Shown: positions 8,779-21,820 of the stretch, in pieces
Position numbering within the stretch: position 1 is the first letter of the stretch
Layout: every line of letters starts with the position of its first letter
NCBI RefSeq assembly: GCF_024498955.1
Contig: NZ_CP093311.1
Span: 2,170,001-2,234,000 of the forward strand
From: Thermomonas paludicola
GTDB taxonomy: Bacteria; Pseudomonadota; Gammaproteobacteria; Xanthomonadales; Xanthomonadaceae
Direction of reading: 5' to 3'
Length of the DNA: 64,000 bases
Notes under the pieces: model-generated
The model's input: the letters and a program-made list of their open reading frames with translations, nothing else
Database searches by the model: none
Told to the model about the DNA's origin: nothing
Made by a program: the position numbers and the translations under genes

Positions 8779-9630
8779 ATGCAACCGCGTACCGCCCTGC
8801 TTGCCCTGCTGCTGTCCGCTGCCCTGCTGTCGCCGTCGCCCGTCCTCGCGGTGACGCCGCTGCCGGCGCCGATGTTGGCGACCCGCTTCCATGGCACCAG
8901 CGACATCGCCAGTTGGCTGGTCAGTGAAAAGCTCGACGGCGTCCGCGGCCGCTGGGACGGCCAGCGGCTGCTGACCCGCAACGGCGACCCCATCGAAGCC
9001 CCCGGCTGGTTCACCGCCGGCTGGCCGGCGCAGGCCATCGAGGGCGAGCTGTGGATCGGACGCGGCCGATTCCAGCAGATCAGCGATCTGGTGCGCGCGC
9101 TGCGCCCGGACGCGTCTGCGTGGAAGAGCGTGCGCTTCATGGCATTCGACCTGCCCGGCGACGCCGGCGTGTTCGCGCAGCGGGCGCAGCGCCTGCGGGC
9201 GATGGTGACGCAGGCAAATGCACCGACGTTGCGGGCCATTGCGCAGACCCGCATGGCCGATCGCGCTGCACTCGATGCGTATCTGCACGCAGTGAACGTC
9301 GCAGGCGGCGAAGGCCTGATGCTGCAGCGCGCAAGCGCCCGCTATCGTGGCGGGCGCAGCGACGACCTGCTCAAGTACAAGCTCGCCAACGATGCCGAGG
9401 CCCGCGTGGTCGGCTACCGTCCCGGCCAAGGCAAATACGCCGGCTTGGTCGGCGCACTGCTGGTGGAAGACGCCCACGGCCGCCGCTTCGCCCTGGGCAG
9501 CGGCCTGTCCGACGCCGATCGCTCGCATCCGCCACGCCCCGGCCAGTGGGTCACCTTCCGCTACAACGGCCTGACCGCCAAGGGCACGCCGCGCTTCGCC
9601 CGCTACCTGCGCGTTCGCGCTGACGCTTGA
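8779..9630 (+). CDS. Secreted ATP-dependent DNA ligase, Lig E type
   Basis: 283 residues. An N-terminal signal peptide (about residues 1-24, ending SPVLA before VTPLP) precedes a minimal ATP-dependent ligase. Motif I is SEKLDGVRG with the adenylated Lys51, motif III is around VRFMAFDLPG, motif IV is GEGLMLQR and motif V is LLKYKL; an OB fold follows. The size, lack of extra DNA-binding domains and signal peptide match periplasmic Lig E proteins of Haemophilus and Neisseria. No competence or nuclease gene is adjacent. The ATG at 8779 was preferred because it begins the signal peptide. Confidence 0.88.
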   Translation: MQPRTALLALLLSAALLSPSPVLAVTPLPAPMLATRFHGTSDIASWLVSEKLDGVRGRWDGQRLLTRNGDPIEAPGWFTAGWPAQAIEGELWIGRGRFQQISDLVRALRPDASAWKSVRFMAFDLPGDAGVFAQRAQRLRAMVTQANAPTLRAIAQTRMADRAALDAYLHAVNVAGGEGLMLQRASARYRGGRSDDLLKYKLANDAEARVVGYRPGQGKYAGLVGALLVEDAHGRRFALGSGLSDADRSHPPRPGQWVTFRYNGLTAKGTPRFARYLRVRADA

Positions 9631-9751
9631 GCGCGGCGCTCACGGCAGGCTGTGCCGGCTTCGTCGCCGCTGCCCCGGCTTCGTCGCATGCGCGCTTCCG
9701 CGGAGGCGGCGCGCGGCTATCCTCGCCGCACTCTTCCACCTGAAGCCGCGC

Positions 9752-11014
9752 ATGTTCAAACGACTGTTCTTCCTGCTGCGCATCATCACCGCTTGGGGCG
9801 TGGCAGTCATGCTGGTGGTCGCGCTGTACGCCAGCCTGCCGCTGATCGGCCAGTTCTCGGCCCCGGCAGTCCTGTTCGGGTTCGGCACCATCGGGCTGGT
9901 GATCGCCGGCGCGTTCTCGCATTTGCACCGCGTCCGCCTGGTCGCCGGTCGCGTGGACAACGAGACGCTGGACAACCGCCAGAAGCGCTTCATCGAGATC
10001 CCGCTGGAGGCCGGCGAGGCCTTCGACCTGGTCGATGCCGCGATCCGCGAGCTGCCCGGCGTGGAAGGCGTGCGCAGCGCGCGCGACAGCCTGCAGGTGC
10101 GGGCGAAGATCGCGCGGCCGCAGCTGTACGGCGAACCGCCGCTGCGGCGCTGGAACCCGCTGCTGTGGTTCGCGCCCGATTACAACCAATTGCAGGCCAC
10201 GGTGACCCCGGCCGGCGACAGCGGCCGCGTCACCCTGATCTGCGAACCGGAAAGCCCGGCGTGGAGCGACTGGTTCCTGGTCGACGACGGCACCAACTTC
10301 GAGAACGCCGAGGCCATCGCCCGCGCAATCACCCGCCGCATCGGCGAGCGCCGCCGCTTTGATCAGGCCAGCGCCGCGCAGACCGCCACCGAAAAGGAAC
10401 TCACCGAGGCCAAGCTGCACCTGCTGCACGCGCAGGTCGAACCGCACTTCCTCTACAACACCTTGGCCAGCGCGCAATTGCTCACCCGCAGCGACCCGGC
10501 CCGCGCCGAGGCGATGCTGGGCCACCTGATCCAGTACCTGCGCCGCTCGCTGCCCAGTGCAGAGGACGACATGTCCACGCTCGGCATCGAGCTGGAACGC
10601 GCGCTGGCCTATCTGGAAATCCTGAAGATCCGCATGGGCGACCGCCTCTGCGTGGAAGTCGACGTGCCCGAGCCCCTGCGCGGCACGCCGATGCCGGCGA
10701 TGATGCTGCAGACGCTGGTGGAAAATGCGATCAAGCACGGCCTGGAGCCGCGCACCGGTGGCGGGACGGTGTGGATTCGCGCTCGCGGAGACGCTGCAGA
10801 GGTGGCGATCACGGTTGCCGACAATGGCGAAGGCTTCCATGCCAAGACCAGCGGCACCGGCATCGGCCTGAAGAACGTGCGCGAACGGCTGCGCCTGCGC
10901 TACAACGGTGACGCCAATTTGAGCGTGATCGCCAATTTCCCGGCTGGCGTGGCGGCAACCATCACCGTGCCTGCCGCAGTGGCCAGCCTTGCCAAAGGGG
11001 TATCGAATGGCTGA
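9752..11014 (+). CDS. LytS/YehU-type sensor histidine kinase
   Basis: 420 residues. Two N-terminal membrane helices (about 8-28 and 36-56) have a very short loop between them, so there is no sizeable periplasmic sensor. A cytoplasmic region of unknown fold follows. The His_kinase domain has HAQVEPHFLYNTLASAQ, whose His before FLYN is the likely phosphoacceptor. The ATPase part carries LVENAIKHGL and DNGEG...GTGIGLKNVRERL. The stop overlaps the start of the response regulator by 8 bp, so the pair is co-translated. Confidence 0.92.
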   Translation: MFKRLFFLLRIITAWGVAVMLVVALYASLPLIGQFSAPAVLFGFGTIGLVIAGAFSHLHRVRLVAGRVDNETLDNRQKRFIEIPLEAGEAFDLVDAAIRELPGVEGVRSARDSLQVRAKIARPQLYGEPPLRRWNPLLWFAPDYNQLQATVTPAGDSGRVTLICEPESPAWSDWFLVDDGTNFENAEAIARAITRRIGERRRFDQASAAQTATEKELTEAKLHLLHAQVEPHFLYNTLASAQLLTRSDPARAEAMLGHLIQYLRRSLPSAEDDMSTLGIELERALAYLEILKIRMGDRLCVEVDVPEPLRGTPMPAMMLQTLVENAIKHGLEPRTGGGTVWIRARGDAAEVAITVADNGEGFHAKTSGTGIGLKNVRERLRLRYNGDANLSVIANFPAGVAATITVPAAVASLAKGVSNG

Positions 11015-11780
11015 GCTCCGTACCTGCATCGTTGCCGAGGACGAAGCCCTGCTGCGGCAGGCACTGGTGGCCGAACTCCAGCGCGCCTGGCCGGCATTGC
11101 AGGTCGTGGCCGAGTGCGAGGACGGCGCCAGCGCGGTGGAAGCGCTGGCCGAGCACCGGCCCGACGTCGCCTTCCTGGACATCCGCATGCCCGGCCTGAC
11201 CGGCCTGGACGTGGCGCGGGTCGCCGCCGACGCCAGCCCGCGCACCCAGATCGTGTTCGTCACCGCCTACGATCAATACGCCATCGACGCCTTCGAACAC
11301 GGCGCCGTCGATTACCTGCTCAAGCCGGTCAAGCCCGAGCGGCTGGCCACCACCATCGACCGCCTGCAGGCGCGCGACACATTGCCGGATGCCGCCGCAT
11401 TGGCGGCGCTGCTGGACCGGCTGGCCGCGCTGCCGAAGCAGGCCGGGGCGGTGGAGCCGCTGACCTGGCTGACCGCCAGCGCCGGCCGCGAGACCAGGCT
11501 GATCCTGGTGGATGACGTGGCCTATTTCCGCGCCGACCAGAAATACACCACGGTGGTCACCGCCGAAGGCGAGGCGTTGCTGCGCAGCTCACTGCGCGAA
11601 TTGCTGCCGCGGTTGGACGGCAACACGTTCAAGCAGATCCATCGCGGCACCATCGTCAACCTGAAGGCCATCGCCGGCATCGTCCGCGACGACGCCGGGC
11701 GCGGCACGGTGCGGCTCAGGCAGCGCCCGGAAACGCTCACCGTCAGCCAGCCGTTCATGGCCCTGTTCAAGCATATGTGA
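11007..11780 (+). CDS. LytTR-family response regulator
   Basis: 257 residues: a receiver domain (residues 1-120, acidic pocket AEDE, phospho-Asp in VAFLDIRMPG, Lys in YLLKPVKP) and a C-terminal LytTR DNA-binding domain (about 155-257, from ETRLILVDDVAYFRADQKYT to PFMALFKHM). LytTR regulators typically bind pairs of direct repeats. AAAGGGG lies upstream of the ATG and the gene overlaps the kinase by 8 bp. The target is unknown; the next gene downstream, a lipoprotein, is a candidate. Confidence 0.93.
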   Translation: MAELRTCIVAEDEALLRQALVAELQRAWPALQVVAECEDGASAVEALAEHRPDVAFLDIRMPGLTGLDVARVAADASPRTQIVFVTAYDQYAIDAFEHGAVDYLLKPVKPERLATTIDRLQARDTLPDAAALAALLDRLAALPKQAGAVEPLTWLTASAGRETRLILVDDVAYFRADQKYTTVVTAEGEALLRSSLRELLPRLDGNTFKQIHRGTIVNLKAIAGIVRDDAGRGTVRLRQRPETLTVSQPFMALFKHM

Positions 11781-11816
11781 TTGCCCCGCAGCCCCTTTTT
11801 CGAGACGAGGCTTACG

Positions 11817-12176
11817 ATGTCCAGACTGATTGCCCTGCTGCACTTCCTGCTGGCCATGTCCGGCTGCTCGCTGGATGGCACCACGTGGACCCACCATCTG
11901 CAATCCGGGCAAGCGTCGCTGGACAGCAAGGCGCGCGTGCAGGACGGGGTTGCCCGATTCGAATGCCTGGGCAGCAGCAGCGGGGCCTGCCATTACACGC
12001 TGTATCCCGATGCCTGCCACGGCCTGGCCGACTGCCATCTGGCACCGTTGCAGCAATTCGTCGTGGCCCCTGGCGACAGCCGCCAGGTGGCCGGCTTGCG
12101 CGATTTCCGCCCCTGCGTCGCGATCGACGACACGCCGCTCGGGCCTGACTGCCAGCCGAAGGCCTCCACCCGCTGA
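11817..12176 (+). CDS. Putative small lipoprotein, family unknown
   Basis: A 119-residue protein with a lipoprotein signal (MSRLIALLHFLLAMSGC, Cys17) and six further cysteines after it (ECLG, ACHY, DACH, DCHL, PCVA, DCQP), suggesting a disulfide-bonded domain in the envelope. I do not recognise the family. GAGG lies six bases before the ATG. It begins 36 bp after the LytTR regulator with no terminator between, so it is probably in the same transcript. Confidence 0.7.
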   Translation: MSRLIALLHFLLAMSGCSLDGTTWTHHLQSGQASLDSKARVQDGVARFECLGSSSGACHYTLYPDACHGLADCHLAPLQQFVVAPGDSRQVAGLRDFRPCVAIDDTPLGPDCQPKASTR

Positions 12177-12363
12177 GCGCCGGGCGCGTGGCTGCGCGCA
12201 GCCTCGGCGCATGCGCCACTGTGCCTGCGCGCGCCGGGCGGCATTTCAAACGCCGGCGGCGTGACGGCCTTGCCGGCCTGGCATTGCGGCGATCTTCCCG
12301 ACCCTGCCCGTTGCCGCGGAGCGGATCCACGCGACCGCGCGACGGGAGGTTTCCGCGCCCGCC

Positions 12364-12552
12364 TCAGCGGCAGCGGAAAAAACTGGCGGTACTGGTGATG
12401 TAGCTGGGGTTGTGGACATAGCCGCTGCTGCGGCCATAGCCGATCCCGAAATCACGTTCGTGGCGGATGCGCGGTTGGAACTCGCGCGTTTCCATCTGGC
12501 GTGGGGCCTTGCGGCGGTCACTGGGGGTGCGCGTCGGATGCTGGCTGGACAT
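12364..12552 (-). CDS. Small basic protein of unknown function
   Basis: 62 residues starting MSSQHPTRTPSDRRKAPRQ, rich in Arg in the first half and ending with an aromatic/Gly segment, FGIGYGRSSGY, and FFRCR. The segment FGIGYGxSSGY looks like one I associate with uncharacterised Xanthomonadaceae proteins, but I cannot verify this. AGGAGA lies seven bases before the ATG and a dyad operator sits upstream. No membrane segment is seen. Confidence 0.6.
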   Translation of the reverse strand: MSSQHPTRTPSDRRKAPRQMETREFQPRIRHERDFGIGYGRSSGYVHNPSYITSTASFFRCR

Positions 12553-12566
12553 GAACGTCTCCTGTC

Positions 12567-12597
12567 TTGGTGTGTTGGTAATGTAATACACCAACAC
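12567..12597 (-). promoter_or_regulatory. Dyad-symmetric operator-like site
   Basis: GTGTTGGT (12572-12579) and ACCAACAC (12590-12597) form a perfect 8-bp inverted repeat with a 10-bp AT-rich spacer (AATGTAATAC). An offset 7-bp pair, TTGGTGT/ACACCAA (12567-12573 and 12588-12594), overlaps it. The centre is about 30 bp upstream of the 62-residue protein's start, where a repressor could block transcription. Confidence 0.5.
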
Positions 12598-12733
12598 CCA
12601 TGCCACATGGGCAAGAAGTCATGCCTCCCCGGGCAACTTGGCATCCGTTCAGCTTGCCCAGCGCGCCGGCAGCCGGTCCTCGCATCGCCGCGCCACTGTC
12701 ATTGGAATGGGCACGGATTGCCCGGCCAGCCAC

Positions 12734-12759
12734 AAAAAAGGCGGCCCTGCGGCCGCCTT
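12734..12759 (-). terminator. Rho-independent terminator of aceE
   Basis: On the minus strand AAGGCGGCC pairs with GGCCGCCTT (12751-12759 with 12738-12746) around GCAG, and the transcript ends in a run of six U (A tract at 12734-12739). It lies about 30 bp after the aceE stop. Confidence 0.85.
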
Positions 12760-12790
12760 CCTGCACCCCCTGCGCTGGCAGGGAATGGCC

Positions 12791-15478
<2,688 letters not shown>

Positions 15479-15563
15479 CGCGCGCTCCATCACCGGAAAA
15501 TTTGATCAGACGGCGAGTCTAGCAAGCGCGGAGGGCTGCGTGATGCTGCAGCGCAACTCAAAT

Positions 15564-15583
15564 CATTTTTTACCCGGATATTT
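15564..15583 (-). promoter_or_regulatory. Shared upstream element of the PDH genes (copy 2)
   Basis: The plus strand reads CATTTTTTACCCGGATATTT, 19/20 identical to 3636-3655. It lies 86 bp upstream of the aceE ATG, a position equivalent to the copy before aceF. On the minus strand TTGAAATAT overlaps it. An ATTTTCC sequence is also found 11-13 bp further upstream in both copies. Confidence 0.6.
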
Positions 15584-15662
15584 CAAGCGCGACTGGAAAA
15601 TTCGCGAAAATCCCCTGCTCCGCGTGCATTCCAGCGAATGCGCGCGGAACCGGGAACCGGCA

Positions 15663-17963
<2,301 letters not shown>

Positions 17964-18095
17964 CGAAACGGGTTCCAGGCTGCGATTGGGTGATGATAGC
18001 GGCTTCGCTTCCCGGCTCGCTGGAACCGCATCATTCCATCGCCCCCATCCCTGCCAGATACCGCCCGGAATCCGCCATGGCTGGCGGCAGCCGCG

Positions 18096-19364
18096 GTGTT
18101 TTCCGCAGCGCTGCTGGTGCAGCTGCCACTGGCGCTGAATCCGGGCTATTTCAGCCACGACGAACTGCAATGGGCGGCATTCGCCGATGCTGGCGTGGCA
18201 TCGCCGTGGGGCGACGTTGGCGCGTTCCAATACCGACCGCTCACGTTCAGCCTGTGGATGGTGCTGTCGCGCGCCCTGTTCGCCACGCCCATGCTGTTCC
18301 ACGCGGTCCTGGTGGCGTGGGGCGCACTCAATGCGACGCTATTGCTTGCCACGGCGCGCGGCTTCGGCCTCGCCGCCAAACCGGCGGCACTGGGCGCACT
18401 GGCATTCGTGCTGACCCCCTATGCCGCCTATGTGCATGGCTGGGCAGGCTGCATCGCCGACCTGCTCTGGCTGTCCTGCGCGCTGCTGCTCGCGTTGCTG
18501 GTTCAGCAATGCCGCCGCCCGTGGCTTGCCGGCGTCATTGCGGCGGCGCTCACCGCGCTGGCCCTGCTTGGCAAGGAAGCCGCATTCGCGATCCCCCCGC
18601 TGCTGGCGGTGGCATGGTGGTTCGATGCCCGCAGGCCGCGCTGGCTGGCGGCAATGCTGGGGGCCGGCGCCGTTGCGGCGCTGTCTCTCGCGCTGCGCGC
18701 CGGCGTGCTGCTGCATGCCCCGCGTGAGGGCGGGCAATACGCACTCAGCCCGTGGCATCTGCCGCTGCGCTGGCTGGAATACCAGTTGTTCCCCCCCATC
18801 GTGCCGCTGCTGGAAAGCTTCAATACGCTGCAGCGAGTCGGCCCCGCGCTGGTCGCCGGGCTGCTGTGGCTGGGGCTGCTGGCGGCGCTTTGGCAGGCGT
18901 CAAGGCGACTCGTTGCGCTCTGGCTGCTGGGCGGTGTCGTGGCATTGCTGCCGGTGCTGCCGCTGGCCGGCGGCTTCAATCACTATGCCTATGGCTTCGC
19001 CGCGCTCGGCGCGATGACCGTGGTCGCCGCATGGCCGCTGGCGTCGCGCCGGGGACGCATGACCATCGCCGCTTTCGCCCTGCTGACGGCGCTGCACGGC
19101 GGCGTCGTGATGTGGCGGATGCAGCAGGTTGGCCGCATCCAGGCCGTGTTCTCGCCGGCACTGGCCCGTGCGGTTCGCACGCACGCAGGCCCGCTGATTT
19201 TGCAGCTGTCGCCTGCCGCCAAGGACTGGATTTTCCGGCGCCTGACCCACGACATTCCGCGCTACGACGGCGTGGCCATCGGCGACCGCGTGCGCATGGC
19301 CGGCCCGGGTGACCGCGCAACCCACCTGATCCTGGCTGACGGGCGCCTGCAGCCGTTGCCCTAA
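18096..19364 (+). CDS. Polytopic membrane protein resembling GT-C glycosyltransferases
   Basis: About 422 residues with ten or more hydrophobic helices and a first loop GYFSHDELQWAAFADAG. An acidic residue pair in the first loop is typical of GT-C (ArnT/PMT-like) enzymes, which use polyprenyl-linked sugars. Family assignment is tentative. The start is a problem: the only standard in-frame candidate is GTG at 18096, but the first helix extends upstream (WLAAAAVFSAALLVQLPLAL) and the frame is open to 18000 without another ATG/GTG/TTG. The stop TAA overlaps the stop of the convergent gene. Confidence 0.65.
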   Translation: MFSAALLVQLPLALNPGYFSHDELQWAAFADAGVASPWGDVGAFQYRPLTFSLWMVLSRALFATPMLFHAVLVAWGALNATLLLATARGFGLAAKPAALGALAFVLTPYAAYVHGWAGCIADLLWLSCALLLALLVQQCRRPWLAGVIAAALTALALLGKEAAFAIPPLLAVAWWFDARRPRWLAAMLGAGAVAALSLALRAGVLLHAPREGGQYALSPWHLPLRWLEYQLFPPIVPLLESFNTLQRVGPALVAGLLWLGLLAALWQASRRLVALWLLGGVVALLPVLPLAGGFNHYAYGFAALGAMTVVAAWPLASRRGRMTIAAFALLTALHGGVVMWRMQQVGRIQAVFSPALARAVRTHAGPLILQLSPAAKDWIFRRLTHDIPRYDGVAIGDRVRMAGPGDRATHLILADGRLQPLP

Positions 19365-20617
19365 AGATCGGCGACCGACGTCGCATCCACGATCTGCTCC
19401 AGCCGGATGCGGTTGGCAAACAACGAAAACGCCAGCACGCCGGCCAGTCCGTTGGCGCGACGCACCCAATCGGGCAACCAGCGCGGCTCCAGCAGGGTGC
19501 CATCGTCGAACAGCGGCGCGAAATTCTGCACGTCGGCCAGGGTCATCTTGCCGGCGAACAGCAGCCGGCACAGGCGCAGCTTGCGGTGCTTCAACGCCCA
19601 ACGGAAAAACGTATGCACGCCAATCAGGCCACGCAGATAGACCGTGTCCTTGGTGAATGCCGAACCGCCGGTGGTCGGCACGCCGCGGAACACGCGCTGC
19701 GCTGAGGTGAAGCTTTCCACCTCGCTTTGCCCCGCCATCATGAAATAGTGAAACACCTGCAGGAAGTCCGCGCCTTCCAGCGCCATCGCCACCGCTTCGA
19801 TGCGCAGGCTGACCCGCTTCATGCGTTCGATATCAATGCTGCCGGTAATCTGCTCGGCAAACACCGCCAGCCCTTCCTGGGTCGCGGTGGTGCGCGGCGA
19901 GGACAGCGCCATGCTGGGCAACACCAGCTGCTGTTGACCGTTGAGTGCGGTCAACGAATGCACGAAGGCCTCGTGCTGCAACAGCTGCTGCATGTCGTAA
20001 TCGGAAAACGCCGCGCCCGCGCGCAGGCGGATCTTGCGCGAGCCTGCCGCCGCTTTGGCAATCAGGTTCGGGTCAAGCTCCACTTCGATCATCCGAGCAT
20101 CGAAGAAGTCATCCAGCGCCGCCTGCAGCTGCAGCGCCAACGCGGTGGCGGAAATCTCCACCTGCTCCGACGGCGCCAACAGTTCCTGGTCCAGCTCATC
20201 GGCCACCAGCAGGAAGTGATTGGCGGCCTGGCGGGTGGTCGCGCCGCCCGGCAGCACATGGTCGGGGGTGCCGAACAGGGCGATCGACAGATCGGTGACC
20301 TGCGTCGTGCCCAGCTGCTCCAGCAATTCGGCGGCCAGCACCCAGCTTTGCGCCGATTCGATCAGGTACACGCCCAGTGGATGCGACGGGTCGGCAGCTG
20401 CCGCGATCAAGGACAGTTCCCGACGCGCATCGGAAAAATCATGCCTGGGATAGTGATAGGCCGGCAGGCGGGGATTGCCGCGCGCCAGATCCGCCAGGAA
20501 CTGTTGCTGCTCGCTCGCCGGCCAGCTGACCAGGCTGAGCAGGCGGATCGCCTTGGCCGCTTTGGCCATCCGCGCGTCCAGCGCAGCGTGATGGGCGATG
20601 GCGTCAGTCGTCGCCAT
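19361..20617 (-). CDS. DUF1704 'QEGLA motif' putative metallopeptidase
   Basis: 418 residues of the family annotated as 'flavohemoglobin expression-modulating QEGLA motif protein'. HEAFVHSLTALNG is an HExxxH-type motif and TQEGLAVFAEQ is the QEGLA motif, together giving a likely metal site. The eukaryotic MATCAP tubulin carboxypeptidases belong to the same DUF1704 group, so peptidase activity is plausible but unproven in bacteria. No signal peptide is present. Its start overlaps the end of rsgA by 14 bp, implying co-expression with that ribosome assembly GTPase. Confidence 0.85.
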   Translation of the reverse strand: MATTDAIAHHAALDARMAKAAKAIRLLSLVSWPASEQQQFLADLARGNPRLPAYHYPRHDFSDARRELSLIAAAADPSHPLGVYLIESAQSWVLAAELLEQLGTTQVTDLSIALFGTPDHVLPGGATTRQAANHFLLVADELDQELLAPSEQVEISATALALQLQAALDDFFDARMIEVELDPNLIAKAAAGSRKIRLRAGAAFSDYDMQQLLQHEAFVHSLTALNGQQQLVLPSMALSSPRTTATQEGLAVFAEQITGSIDIERMKRVSLRIEAVAMALEGADFLQVFHYFMMAGQSEVESFTSAQRVFRGVPTTGGSAFTKDTVYLRGLIGVHTFFRWALKHRKLRLCRLLFAGKMTLADVQNFAPLFDDGTLLEPRWLPDWVRRANGLAGVLAFSLFANRIRLEQIVDATSVADL

Positions 20618-21704
20618 GCTGGTCGTCCGCTTGCCGCTGCGTGGGCTTGCCCGGCGCACGCGCCTGCGACTTCTGCGCCAACCGCGTGGCCAACCGATTG
20701 GCTGCCCCGGCCACCTCGGCGCTCAGCTTGAGGAAATTCGCCACGCGCGACCCGTCGATCTCGCCGGCCTCGACCGCCGCCCGCACCGCGCAGCCAGGCT
20801 CGCGCGCATGCTGGCAGTTGCGGAATCGGCACTGCACGGCCAGCGTTTCAATGTCGGTGAAGCTCTCGGCCACGTCTTCCTCGCCGGTCGGCTTGAGCTC
20901 GCGCATGCCGGGCGTGTCGATCAGGCAGGCGCCGGACGGCAACGCGATCAGCGCCCGGTGCGTGGTGGTGTGGCGCCCGCGGTCATCGGTCTCGCGAACC
21001 GCGCCGGTCTTCATCCTGTCGGTCCCCAGCAGGGTGTTGGTGAGGGTCGATTTGCCGGCACCGGAGCTGCCCACCAGGACCACGCTATGACCTTCGCCCA
21101 GCCACGGCGCAAGGCCGGCAACGCTGCCGCGATCCCTGGCGTTGACCGCCAACACCGGCACCCCCAGTGCGCGCAACGCCTCTGCCGCCGACGCCGCATC
21201 GGCGCCTTCGCGGTCGGACTTGGTCAACACGACCACCGGCTGCACACCGCTGCCGCCCACCAGCAACAGATAACGCTCGATCCGGCGCGGATTGAAGTCG
21301 GCATCCAGCCCGCAGACCACGAACACGGTATCGATATTGGCGCCGATCACCTGCTGTTTGTAATGTTCGCCGGCGGCCCCGCGCTTGATCGCGGAAAAGC
21401 GCGGCAACAGCGCGACGATGCGCAAGGCATTCGGCGCTTCGCCCTCGACCAGCACCCAGTCCCCCACCGCAGGCCGCCCCTCCGGCGTGGTGCCGCCCTT
21501 GCGGTAATTGCCGGCGCGCTGCCATTCCGGCAGCGATTCGGCACGACACGCGGCGTCCACCGATTCGGCCACCAGATAGCCGCTGCGATGCTGCTCGCTG
21601 ATCCGCGCCGGACGTGCGGCAGGGTGGGTGGCCATGAGCGCCGCCCAGTCTGGCCGCAAGGTGGCAGGCGTCCAGCGCCAGCCGATGGACTGCAGCGGGG
21701 TCAT
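20604..21704 (-). CDS. rsgA: Ribosome small-subunit-dependent GTPase A
   Basis: 366 residues. A circularly permuted GTPase that assists late 30S maturation: OB fold at the N-terminus, then G4 (VVLTKSDREG), G1 (GSSGAGKST), G3 (DTPGMREL), and a C-terminal zinc knuckle with CRFRNCQH and a Cys in EPGC. The ATG is MTPLQSIGWRW. A minus-strand TAGAAT at 21731-21736 could be the -10 box. It is followed by the DUF1704 gene with a 14-bp overlap. Confidence 0.95.
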   Translation of the reverse strand: MTPLQSIGWRWTPATLRPDWAALMATHPAARPARISEQHRSGYLVAESVDAACRAESLPEWQRAGNYRKGGTTPEGRPAVGDWVLVEGEAPNALRIVALLPRFSAIKRGAAGEHYKQQVIGANIDTVFVVCGLDADFNPRRIERYLLLVGGSGVQPVVVLTKSDREGADAASAAEALRALGVPVLAVNARDRGSVAGLAPWLGEGHSVVLVGSSGAGKSTLTNTLLGTDRMKTGAVRETDDRGRHTTTHRALIALPSGACLIDTPGMRELKPTGEEDVAESFTDIETLAVQCRFRNCQHAREPGCAVRAAVEAGEIDGSRVANFLKLSAEVAGAANRLATRLAQKSQARAPGKPTQRQADDQHGDD

Positions 21705-21820
21705 GCGTGTGGGGAGGCCGTCATGGCGCGATTCTAGCGGCGTGCCGGCGGGCTGGGGGAAAGCGGCGCGCGGCGCCCGTTTCCGCTAGGCTTTGATGCC
21801 CCCATCCCTCATTTTCCGCG

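Noticed and set aside
17964-18302. N-terminal extension of the malic enzyme
   Set aside because: The extra frame upstream of MSDTPANDD is basic, low complexity and reaches into the region before the divergent gene; family members begin near the chosen ATG.
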